DNA from: Quercus robur
Taxonomy: Eukaryota > Streptophyta > Magnoliopsida > Fagales > Fagaceae
DNA length: 64,000 bases
Direction: 5' to 3'
Assembly: GCF_932294415.1 (NCBI RefSeq)
Contig: NC_065543.1
Coordinates: forward strand, 41,996,277-42,060,276
A program made the position numbers and the translations under genes. This document shows positions 1 through 9,629 of the stretch, piece after piece. The notes under the pieces were generated by a model. That model made no database searches. It had not been told where the DNA came from and worked only from the letters and a program-made list of their open reading frames with translations. How positions within the stretch are numbered: the stretch's first letter is position 1; each line of letters opens with the position of its first letter.

Positions 1-1956
1 TTTTCTTTGATGATATTCTTATTTTCAGCCCATCCTTGGAGTTACATCTTCAGCATCTCAAAATTGTATTGGAGTTGCTGTTGCACCATCAATTGTATGC
101 CAGGAGAAGTAAATGTGTATTTGGCAGTTCAGAGGTGGAGTATCTTGGTCACATCATTTTTGGCTAGGGTGTGAGTACTGATCCTAAAAAAACTACTACC
201 ATGGTGTCTTGGCCTTTCCTTACATCTGTTAAAGCCTTGAAGGGTTTTTTGGGCTTAACAGGTTACTATAGAAAGTTCATAAAGCATTATGGACAGATAG
301 CTGCCCCACTCACTACACTCTTGAAGAAAAACTCTTTTGTTTGGTCTGATCAGGATGAGGTTGCCTTCCAACAACTTAAGGTTGCAGTGAGTCATCCTCC
401 AGTTTTGGCTTTACTTGATTTCAATCTTCCTTTTACTATAAAGTGTGATACTTTAGGTTTGGGTTTAGGGGCTATCCTGATGCAAGATCAAAGGCTTATT
501 GCTTTTCATAGCCAATTGTTTAAAGGAAAAGCCTTACAACTATCAACTTATGAGAAGGAGTTACTTGCTTTGGTCATTGTTGTACACAAGTGGAGGCCTT
601 ATCTCTTGGGAAGGCCTTTCATCATCAAAACTGACCAACAGAGTTTGAAGTAAATTTTAGAGCAAAGGATTGCTACACCTGCTCAACAGAAGTGGTTAAC
701 AAAGCTCTTGGGTTACTTGTTTGTGGTGGAATACAAGCAAGGGTGTGAGAATAAAGTTGCTGATGCTTTATCTAGGAGATTAGATTTAGCTTTTGTAGAC
801 TATTCCATTGCTAGTGCAAACACTCCTACTTCATTATGCTTGATCTCTTTTCCTTACCCTTCTTGGATTGATGAACTCAAGACAAGTTATCAGTTTGACC
901 CAGTTATGTTGTCCTTGCTTCAACAGTTACAAGATGGTTCTGATAGGCCTAACTTATTTTCTCTGCATAATGGTTTGATCTTGTATAAAGGCAGGGTGTA
1001 TATGAGCCCTTCTTGTGGATTGAAGTTTAAGGTCCTTTAGCAGGTTCATGATAGTCCTTGGGCGGCCATTTAGGATTTCTGAAGTCTTACCATAGATTGA
1101 AGCAAGATTTTTATTGGGTTGGTATAAGGGCAGATTTGAAGAAGTATATAAGGGAGTGTGGGGTGTGTCAGCCAATGAAGCATGAAACTTGCCATCCTGC
1201 TGGCCTGCTCCAACCCTTGCCCATACTTGATAAGCCTTAGACTGCAGTGAGCATGGATTTTGAGGTGGGCTTGCCTAAATCCTAGAGATTGGTTGTAGTT
1301 ACGATAATGGTGGATAGGTTAACCAAATATGTTCATTTTATAGGGTTGTCCCATCCTTACTCAATTGCTAAAGTGGTTGCTCTATTTGCTCAGCATGTCC
1401 TCAAGTTACATGGCATGCCTACTTCCATTGTGTCTAATAGAGATCCTATGTTTACTGCTATGTTTTGGGCTTAAACTTCAAGGTGTTCAACTTGCCATGT
1501 CATCTGCTTGTCATCCTCAATCAGATCGTTAAATTGAGGTAGTAAATAAAAGCTTGGAGTAGAGTGATCTCCTTACAAGTAGTAGTCTATTGCTATAGGG
1601 GGTATAATAAGCTTTCCCCTCGGTTTTTGGTCCTTACAAAGTTTTGGAGAGGATTAGAGAGGTTGCTTACAGGTTGGATCTCCTTGCTGAGTCTACAATT
1701 CACTCTATGTTCCATGTGTCTTGCTTGAAGGCCAAATTAGGCAATCACAACATTTCAATTTCTATGTTGCCTTCTGTCAACTCTCAAGACATCCTCACTC
1801 TTGAGCCTGCAGCTGTACTTTAATCCAAATCTCATCAACTTGGGAGGAGGACAATCACTCAGTTACTCATACAATGGCAAGGAGGTTCAGTTGAAGATGC
1901 CACTTGGGAGGACCTGTTTTGTCTTCAACATCAGTTTCCTCATCTTGGGGGCAATA
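1..1956 (+). pseudogene. Ty3/gypsy chromovirus pol remnant
   Basis: Decayed 3' part of a Ty3/gypsy polyprotein; the 5' part lies outside the window. Near base 3 the reverse transcriptase motif FFDDILIFS is readable. The same frame continues through the connection (LKGFLGLTGYYRKFI, from about 245), RNase H (IKCDTLGLGLGAIL, LSTYEKELLALV) and the tether ending KVADALSRR near 780. A zinc-binding integrase segment (GGHLGFLKSYHRLKQDFYW, then CGVCQ) is readable from 1058 in another frame. The integrase core (VDRLTKYVHFI, VSNRDPMF) follows at 1289-1474. A chromodomain-like end (SVEDATWEDL) is readable near 1890-1910. Stops at 168, 651, 1038, 1238 and 1472 and at least one frameshift make it non-functional. 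RT-RNaseH-integrase-chromodomain order is that of plant chromoviruses. No gag or 5' LTR is visible. Confidence 0.92.
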
Positions 1957-2224
1957 TGTTCTAATGTGGGGAAGTTATGTTCGGGAACTAGTTAGTAGAA
2001 TGTGTGATTAGGATTGTAATTGAGTGGCATTGTAACTAAGTAAAGCTGTGTAGCTGTGCTATGTTAGTTAGTAAAAGTTTTGTTAGTTAGTTGCAGTTGG
2101 GTTGTTATTAGTTAGTTAGGTTGTTAGTTTTGGCGGGAAGATTAATGTGTTGTATAAAGATGTGGGATGATATGAAATAAAGAGGAGGAAGTGTATTAAT
2201 CAAATTTCCCTTTCAGTTCCATTC

Positions 2225-2322
<98 letters not shown>

Positions 2323-2437
2323 TAGGAGTTAGTTACCCTTAAAGTAACTAATAATCTTTTATTCAATTCTTCCTTTCCTTTTCCTTTCACTTTCCCATTC
2401 TTCTTTCTTTATATTCTGATTAACCAAAAGCCTAACA
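1957..2437 (+). mobile_element. 3' LTR of the Ty3/gypsy remnant
   Basis: The segment after the chromodomain starts TGTTCTAATG just past a G-rich stretch (CTTGGGGGCAATA), which could be the polypurine tract, and ends AGCCTAACA, so the termini form the short inverted repeat TGTT/AACA. A TATAAA lies at 2153-2158 and an AATAAAG signal near 2176, as expected for an LTR. Most of its second half is a (CT)46 tract. The other LTR is outside the window, so the borders are inferred from the terminal bases alone. Confidence 0.65.
2229..2320. repeat. (CT)46 microsatellite
   Basis: Uninterrupted CT dinucleotide run of 92 bases inside the 3' LTR of the Ty3/gypsy remnant, downstream of its putative TATA box. 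Such a long perfect run should be highly variable in length. Confidence 0.98.
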
Positions 2438-3395
2438 GTTGCTGCACAACTGGTACCACTTGAGAAAATGGAAAATCTTTGGAGATTGATGGCTTCATAA
2501 GCAAAAGCAATTCTTCTGGTCCTTCTTTTCTAAGTCTAGCAATTCTGATTAACAGATCCCAAAGTCCTCCATGGTTTTGGTTTTTAATTGTTTGTTTAAT
2601 TGATAGTAATGACTTGGGTAATTAAATTAAATTATTATATACTTGTTTATTCTATCAATTTGAGATATTGAGATTATAAAATTCAATTTGATCAGGATTT
2701 CATATTGCAAATAATTTATGAGGAAACTATCTACAATTGATGCATATATATATATATATATATATATTTAAAAAAAGTGTTCTAGACTTAGAGGTTAATG
2801 CTCAATCATCTGTCTCAAATGTTGAAACTTCAAGTGCTGGAACATTGAAATAAAATTTCAAATGCTAAAATTTCAAGTGGTGAAACACCTAGAAAAGGAA
2901 ATTGCTAAAACCTAATCTTCTCCAAAGCCTCAATATAAGATTTAGAGGCTGTTTGGATGTGATGGAAACTGAGTTATATAACTCAGTTTTCATCATCCAT
3001 AATCCAAATATTGTGGGACTCACAGAATAAAGAATGTTTGGCTTGGTTTTTTAGTATTGTTTCCATCACTCAAAATTCAAAATTGATTTTCAGTGGCAGT
3101 TTGGTAAATAGAGTGACCAAAACTGGTTTTTTGTTCTTTTTAATTAATTTTTTTTGGTATTCTATTTTAAATGTTAAAATGAGTTTTTTCCTGTGAACTG
3201 ATGTTGTTGACCCTTTTAGTTTTTACTAGTTCTGTTTGCTCCATGTGAAAATTGAAGGAAAATAAACTCAAATCTCAAAACTTATATATCTTTCCTTACA
3301 TACCTTTGTTTGATTATGTAGAAACGAAAAATTAACTCAAAAATTTTCTGTTTTCTCTTTTAATTGACTAAAGTGAACCCTTTTAACTTCTAATG
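2438..3395. other. AT-rich intergenic stretch
   Basis: No gene is supported here. There is an (AT)n run at about 2744-2767. An imperfect palindrome sits at about 2951-3009, centred on GAGTTATATAACTC, with arms TTTGGAT and ATCCAAA at the outer edges; it may be a small foldback element. The rest is AT-rich sequence without readable domains. Confidence 0.6.
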
Positions 3396-3399
3396 TAAA

Positions 3400-3575
3400 G
3401 GCTTAGTCGCTGGAATGGACTTTGGCTCGTAAGTCTTCGTGGTGTTCAAACTTAAGGTATCCAGCACCAATTCCTCAATAGTCACATCTATACCTGTCCT
3501 CATTACCATTAACTACTTGTATATTATGTCCGCAACAATGGGCATACTTGATGATCCGACCAATCAAGCAACGTT
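3400..3575 (-). pseudogene. RING-H2 family pseudogene fragment
   Basis: Read on the minus strand, this piece encodes residues like PIVADIIY, then a stop, then EELVLDTL and KTYEPKSIPATK. They match in order the middle of the RING-H2 protein at 16728-17438 (MPIVVDIIHVY, DTIILDSMETYEPKSIPATK). The RING domain is not visible and the reading frame is broken. It is the remnant of a third member of the local RING-H2 family, just downstream of the gene at 3958-4695. Confidence 0.8.
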
Positions 3576-3957
3576 TTGTACAATAACCTATTAACTTTTT
3601 TTGTTATATGCAACTACCCAATTAACTTTACTTATGGGTTATACGACTCATTAAATTGGGAGTTATTTTATTTTATTTTGTTTATACATGTGTAGTACTA
3701 AAAGATGTCTATCCATGCATTGTATTAATTTATGAAATATTAAGAAAAAATCAACAAATCAAGAAAAGATTAATCTATGAATTTCAAACTCAGTCTCACG
3801 ATTTCATGATCATCTTGGTACAAAATTTTTCAATCAACGGCTACTATCTTAAAAAACAAACTTCAATAGCAACTAAGAAGATTGGCACAAAACCATATAT
3901 AACAAAGAAACGAAAATTATCAAGAAATTATTGATGATTAATTTCCAATCTCAACAG

Positions 3958-4695
3958 TCATGTGGGCATTGGGTATCGGCACAAGGGACAGGAGTGACTC
4001 GTCTTCAACCACTTGACGATACATTTTCCGTGATAAACATGTGAACACGGCATGCGAGTGACTTTGGAACCGTTCGGAAACTCTTCCAAGCAGATGCTAC
4101 ATTCTTGAACCGAGCTTGATCCTTGTTGAAATCTAAACTTCTCCAAAGCCCGAACAGAAGACTTAGTCGCCGGAGTGGGTTTAGGCTCATAATTCTCCAT
4201 GGACTCCAAAATTACTGTATCAAGCTCCTCATCCACATGAGATGAGTACTGAGGCATCACCATCACCCTCTTTACCGTGAACGTGTTCAACAAGTCCACA
4301 AAAATTGGCATCCTTGAAGTCCCGGCAGATAATGCAATAGTTGCTATTAGTCGTAACACGGTACTGTGAAATTCCTCTGGGATGTTGAGGCCGCGAAACA
4401 AAGAACACAAGACAGCACCATTATCATGCAACATCAACTCATGTTTGGTCAGAGAGAACGAATTTCTCAGAACTGGTGACGCTTCTTCGAAAGTCAGTGG
4501 TGCTTCGCTGTAGCCGACGTAGTTCTCCGTTCGCTTCACCTTTTGCACACGAAATTGGACGAAGAAAACATCAAACCGGCAGTCCAACGTCGTTTGAAGT
4601 AGTGGTGGCACGTCCCCGAATTGGCTTGGCTGCCATACCCGGATATCATAAGCTTCGTTGCAGAAGGGACTGGTTACTGAATGTGATTGAGACAT
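3958..4695 (-). CDS. RING-H2 zinc finger protein, probable E3 ubiquitin ligase
   Basis: Intronless gene for 245 residues. The C-terminal RING is complete: CSIC at 199-202, then CSHVYHGKC and CPLC, spaced C-x2-C-x14-C-x-H-x2-H-x2-C-x10-C-x2-C, the RING-H2 ligand order. RING-H2 proteins recruit E2 enzymes and transfer ubiquitin; no substrate can be inferred. The N-terminal 190 residues have no domain I recognise, no signal peptide and no membrane segment. The start was placed at 4695 because the open frame upstream has no earlier ATG (its 5' limit is a TTG), and because a TATATAAA at 4779-4786 would put transcription start near 4750. It is paralogous to the gene at 16728-17438 (shared TYEPK/NYEPK-P-PATKSSV-ALEK, then the RING); 3' flanks also match. 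Confidence 0.9.
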   Translation of the reverse strand: MSQSHSVTSPFCNEAYDIRVWQPSQFGDVPPLLQTTLDCRFDVFFVQFRVQKVKRTENYVGYSEAPLTFEEASPVLRNSFSLTKHELMLHDNGAVLCSLFRGLNIPEEFHSTVLRLIATIALSAGTSRMPIFVDLLNTFTVKRVMVMPQYSSHVDEELDTVILESMENYEPKPTPATKSSVRALEKFRFQQGSSSVQECSICLEEFPNGSKVTRMPCSHVYHGKCIVKWLKTSHSCPLCRYPMPT

Positions 4696-4778
4696 GGTTT
4701 GAAAGTGATTACTAGGAAGTAGGAACGAACGAAATTGGGAAACAAAAAAGAGAATTGCTAATACCAAGGCTGTGTATG

Positions 4779-4786
4779 TTTATATA
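4779..4786 (-). promoter_or_regulatory. Putative TATA box of the RING-H2 gene
   Basis: TATATAAA on the minus strand, 84 bases upstream of the chosen ATG at 4695. Position and sequence fit a plant core promoter. Confidence 0.55.
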
Positions 4787-4799
4787 GCTGCGTGTTGGG

Positions 4800-5573
4800 A
4801 CTTGCCGACTTGGGTTACCGAATTGGTTGCGGAATAGAGTTTCCATATTCCTAATAGGTCTAGGAAAGAAAATTTTGTAAACTGTTTTTTATTTTATTTT
4901 TAAAAATTTAGGAAACAAATGAAATTAATGAATACTTAAACTAAGTACTTAACAGTTTCTTGAAAACTTTCTCTACTTTTTCTTTGTGTGTATTAAAATA
5001 GTTAGTATTAAAAAAAAAAAAAAAGGAAATGCTAACGAATGTCTTTAGGACACCGGTTAAGAATCCAGTTAAAGAAAGTTTTTATGGGAAAAGGAAAAAA
5101 ATAATTAATGTTTTGACAGCTTTTTTAATTTCTCATAAAAGTGATGTTAAAATTTTCTTAAAATGAATTGTTAACGAGTATCGGCACTTGTTAGCATGAA
5201 CCAAAAAAGAAAAAGAAAAAAAAAGTACTTAACAGTAAACATAGCCCCACACAAAAATAATTTAAAAAAAAAGAGTATTTTTTTTTTTGTTAATTCTTTT
5301 TCTATTAATTCTTTATTGAAGAAAAGTATAACATCTCCTATATTCCAACCATAAAATTCTTAAACTCTTGGTCAAATCCTTTAAAAGGCAAGTGGGTTAG
5401 ATTTTATTTCAACGGCAATTATTTTTTTAAAAATTATTGATTATCATCATTAAATATATTTTTAAAAAATATTGATGATAAGATAAAATTTAATTCACTT
5501 AAAATAAATGAATAATATTTTAAGTACCAAATTAGTTTAACACACATATAAAAAATTACTTTAACAAAAACAA
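4800..5573. other. Intergenic, AT-rich upstream region of RING-H2 gene
   Basis: No gene is visible. A segment at about 4908-4955 (GAAATTAATGAATACTT and neighbours) recurs at 13419-13465, so this flank belonged to the tandemly duplicated unit. The rest is A- and T-rich with several homopolymer runs. Confidence 0.6.
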
Positions 5574-6328
5574 TGTTGTGTTAAATAAAATTGACTCTGG
5601 TTAATTAATTCAATTACCCAAATTGATTAAAAAAGTCAAATTACATGTAAATCGTGGAGCCATCAACAAATTATCAAATAAACTAAATGCAGCGGAAATT
5701 AAATTAATAGAGTAATTTATTGACGAATAGGGAGAACCTCTCGGTAGGCAAAAATCTCACTGAGGGAAATTCAAGTCACCACTCATAAGAATCTACTAAT
5801 CAATAATCAAGCGGTTATAAGTATGAAAAATTTTACCACTACCCTAACTTATCTCAAAATACCAACCTACATATTTGCTATAATACCCAATTGAACTTGA
5901 TCTTGTAGTAAACTTTTTCACTTTGCACAAATCTTCAATTTGTGACTAACTCCTTTACCTGGATCCTAGTATGCGATTAACTCTAACAACTTGATTGTTC
6001 GTTGTTGGCTGCAAAGTTCTTCACTTTATAAATAATGAAGATCATGAAACATTTGGTTACAAAACCCTAAGGCATATAAATGCAATAGTTTCTCACAAAT
6101 TATATGGGTTATGGATCTCTTTTCCACATTTGATGACTTTTAAAATAAGCCTTTTATATTATTAGGGTTGTAGAGAGAGAAACCCTAATTATTCAAGTCA
6201 TCATGGGCCGAATTTCAGATCTGAGAATTTTGAAATCGTAATTATCGATAGATCAAGCTTGTGTCTAGCTTCTTCATTAATCCTCGATAGCAACTAGAGT
6301 CGAGCTAGTGTTGAGCTTTACTGAAACA
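5574..6328. mobile_element. LTR-like non-coding insertion
   Basis: This less AT-rich block interrupts intergenic DNA. It starts TGTTGTG and ends near GAAACA, with internal features typical of plant copia-type LTRs (GGGAGAACCTCTCGGTAGGC at about 5730 and a TATAAATAAT at about 6027). It has no coding capacity. No clean target duplication was found and the borders are approximate, so the class is uncertain. Confidence 0.35.
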
Positions 6329-6629
6329 ACCTTTTTTTTTTTTTTTTCTTTCACTTGTTTCTTAGATCAAACTTCATGTCTTTAATGATACCACTTGATA
6401 TATTTAAACAACATACTTTTTGATACATTAAACCTTACTTAAATCTATCTAATTACAAGTAAAATGTGCGTTTTGTCAAAGGATTAGCCAATTACATAGA
6501 AAATATGACCCTAACAACAACAACAACAAAAACAACAACAAACAAACTCTTGGTCTCAAAATTTTTAAGTCAACTATTGATCTTCAGTAAATTAATTAGG
6601 GTTGACTATTTTTTATATTTATATATATA

Positions 6630-7599
6630 TCCCCATTTTATTATATCTAGAGTCATTCTCTCTATTAATCCCTTAATTGATTTTTTTTTATTACTTTTAA
6701 TAATGTGATTTTTGGTATTCCTATTTTTTTTTTTTTTTCGCTTCCTCAACTTAGATCAACTCACTTTTTCTTACTAGTGTATTAGTTGCTCTCCATTGAA
6801 CATGACTAAACCATCTTAAGTGACTTTCCCTCATCTTTTCATTAATAAGCACTACTCGTATGACTCTATCTTTAAGTGAATTTCTTTATTTTGAATTTTA
6901 CATTTCTGTGTATTTCTATTTATCTATCTTAATATTTTCATTTTAGCTACACTCATTTTATAGATATGTAATTTCTTAACAGCCTAATGTTTGGTATATA
7001 GCACAGAGCATGCTAAATAAAAAATAATTTTTTTATAAGGGTTAAAAAGAGTTAATTTAAAATCTTTAATAAAGCTATAATCATGATAAAAATTTACCCC
7101 AATTGTACAATACCCTTTTTAACTTCTAGAGTTTCATCTTAAGAAAATTAATCTAATACTACAAGTTTTACCACATATTTTCTCACAATTATTTTATGTG
7201 GAAGACTATGACTGGTTGTTTCACTTTCATATGATTCCACTATTTTTTTCTCTACCACTCATAGTTTGCCATATTAGAGCTATCTTACACGGCAAATTGT
7301 CACCATTTACATGAACCCACAATTTTTTCTCTATTGCTCACTGTACCGTTTTGTGGCAAAGTGTGTGGTACTATCATCATTGATATTATAAAATAGTACA
7401 ACACTACAATCTATACAAATCATGAATATTTTCTTTCTTGTTTTTTTTTTCCTTGTCTATAATATTCCATTTGTAGCTCACACATAATTGTGCCTTCTTC
7501 TTTGTTTCTTTAATTTCTTTATTCAAAACCCTAACTTCAATCTCCTCCAAAATACTAGAGTTTTATTTTCTCCAAATTTGCTAAGAGAAACGATCCAAA
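6630..7599 (+). repeat. Segmental duplication: YLPM1 upstream region, copy A
   Basis: About 0.85 kb of this block is nearly the same as 13536-14355. Both start after an AT run with CCCCATTTTATTAT and keep the same order of short landmarks (TAGAGTCATTCTCTCT, TTAGTGTATTAGTTGCTCT, GACTCTATCTTTAAGTG). From about 7440 to 7599 the sequence matches the 5' untranslated region of the live YLPM1 gene at 20040-20181 (TGCCTTCTTCT, CAAAACCCTA-type motifs, ATCCAAAATGGACCATCA). It is thus the upstream part of a duplicated YLPM1 head. Confidence 0.85.
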
Positions 7600-7666
7600 A
7601 TGGACCATCAATATCACCAACAACAACAACAACAATGGCGTCCCATGCCAATCCCGTACTCAAATT
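7600..7666 (+). pseudogene. YLPM1 exon 1 duplicate, copy A, left part
   Basis: ATG at 7600 opens MDHQYHQQQQQQWRPMPIP, matching the start of the live protein at 20182 (MDHHHHHHHQQQWRPMPIP). After 7666 the reading is cut by the hAT element at 7667-13184; homology resumes at 13185. CAA repeats replace the CAT repeats of the live copy. Confidence 0.9.
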
Positions 7667-8451
7667 TAGGGCTGTCTAGTGACCCGTGATATCTGACCCG
7701 CCCGACCATATTCGCCCGACCCGAAGGTCCACGGGTGAATCCGAGTGCATGTACGGATTGGTTACGGTTGTTGTTTTAAGAGGAACCGATTATTTGGTTC
7801 AGGTTTTGGGTTACACAATAAAAAATCCGAATAACTCGACCCGACCGAATATTTGGTAAAATAAAGTAATAAACTACTCTCCACAGTCCACTCAGTCTGA
7901 TATAAGTCATGTCATGAGCTGGTTAGTGGGTAACGTGCTGAACTGCTGATCAACCATTTTCGGGCACAACTTCCCAATTTCAAATCCAACCATTAAAACT
8001 TTTTTTTTTTTAAGAAACAGCTGTTTAAAATCAACGGTTATAATACTACTCTACAGCAGTACAGCCCCCTAGCATAGCACAGAGAGTCAGAGACATCATA
8101 TCACAATTATCACTTAAACTCTACAACCCTAACAATTACAAATCAACGGTTAAAATTAAACTAATATCACAATCTAACGGTCACAATTAAAGGTGAAATA
8201 TTTGATTAGATATCGCAATGACTCAATCTTAATCTCATATCCCAACTCTTTCTCTCACTCTTCAGTCTTCACTGAATTAAGATCAAGTGATCAACATGTC
8301 ATCAACGGCCGCAATCTCTCTTCAGTCTTCACCTAATCACTCTCTCACCAAATCCACGGCCTCAGCTCAGAGCTCACTCTCTCTCTCTCTCTCTCTAATC
8401 GCAACCTCATATCTCTCACTCTCAGACACAGGCTCAAAGTAACGTTCTCTG

Positions 8452-8453
<2 letters not shown>

Positions 8454-8494
<41 letters not shown>
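8454..8494. repeat. (CT)n microsatellite within the hAT element
   Basis: A nearly perfect CT run in the non-coding 5' part of the hAT element, with shorter CT runs close by at about 8380-8395. This CT-rich leader sits upstream of the transposase and may be its 5' untranslated region. Confidence 0.9.
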
Positions 8495-8499
<5 letters not shown>

Positions 8500-9055
8500 A
8501 ATCTCAAATCCTCAAAACCTGAAATCTCTTCACCAAATCCTCTAGTCTCACACAAATGCTCTCTGTCTCTCACTCTCTAATCTCTGCAGTCCCTTCACCA
8601 ATTTCATACGAAATCTCAAATCTTCATCATTTCAATTTTCATCAGTCTTCAATCTTCACTCTTTAAAAGCTTTCATCTTCGGTCTTCTCACCAATGAACA
8701 TACCACACTCTCAAACTCTCAGTTCTCACTTTGCCTCTCTTTACTCCAAGGTCCAAACCCTAGCTTCTCACTACAAGTTCTTCACACCTAGCCGCCGCCG
8801 CTGCCACCACCACCAGTAGCCACTCCTCTCCCTGCCGCCGATCATATGGGTTGAACCTAGGGTATGTGTTCTCCTTTTCTCATCTCTCTTTTTTTCAGTC
8901 TCTCATTGATTATATATGTTATGAAAATCTACTGTTAAAATCAAATAAACCCTAAGTTTTATAATTTGAAACCCTAACTAGAAATAGTTGAAACCTTAAC
9001 CATTTACTTTTGTTCTTTGTTCTTTGTTCAGTAACTTCAGTTGTTTGATTAATTT

Positions 9056-9520
9056 TGTTCCTATTTAAATTTTATTCAGGAATTGAAAGTTGTACATGTG
9101 GGGTTTTCAGTCTTCAAACTTGAAATTAACACCCACGGTTTTTTAAGGTATGATTTTTGTTTCCCTTTGTTTTTTGTGTTCAAAGTTGGGATTTTGTTCT
9201 TTTTTTGTTAGAGACGTAGAGTTGATGCATGTAACTTAAGCTGTTGTGGATGTGTTCAATGTTTCAGCTTTTATTATTTAGTAAAATTTATACTATTAAA
9301 AATCAAATAAACTCCCAAGTTTTTTGTTCTTTGTTTATTTGTTTGATTAATTCTGTTCCTATTTTAATTTTACTCAGGAATTGAAAGTTGTCCAAGTGGG
9401 GTTTTCAGTCTTCAAATTCATAACTCCAACACCCCTAGTTTCTTTAAGGTATGATTTTTGTTTCCCTTTGTGTTTTGTGTTAAAAGTTGGGATTTTGTTC
9501 TTTTTTTTTTGTTAGAGTTT
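9056..9520 (+). repeat. Internal tandem duplication in the hAT leader
   Basis: Two diverged copies about 297 bases apart. The first starts TGTTCCTATTTAAATTTTA at 9056 and the second TGTTCCTATTTTAATTTTA at about 9353. Both continue with GGAATTGAAAGTTGT, GTGGGGTTTTCAGTCTTCAAA and AAGGTATGATTTTTGTTTCC. Each copy could be an exon (AG before GGAATTG, GTATG after AAG), so the leader may carry a duplicated 5' non-coding exon. Confidence 0.8.
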
Positions 9521-9629
9521 TATGTAGAATGTTGTTATCTAGATTCAAGCATCAAAGATTTTCCTTTTTGGTTTGTTTGATTATTATTATTAATTGTTAG
9601 TTTGCTAATTTCTATGTTTGATTTTTTAG

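Noticed and set aside
1-2437. Functional retrotransposon pol
   Set aside because: Multiple stops and frame changes across RNase H and integrase, and the 5' half is outside the window.
3656-3934. 92-residue open frame on the plus strand
   Set aside because: It overlaps the conserved 3' flank of the RING-H2 gene, has AT-driven composition and is not conserved as a frame in the duplicate at 16560-16700.
4696-4767. N-terminal extension of the first RING-H2 protein
   Set aside because: The longer frame starts at TTG, not ATG, and its first codons lie at or before the expected transcription start from the TATA box at 4779-4786.
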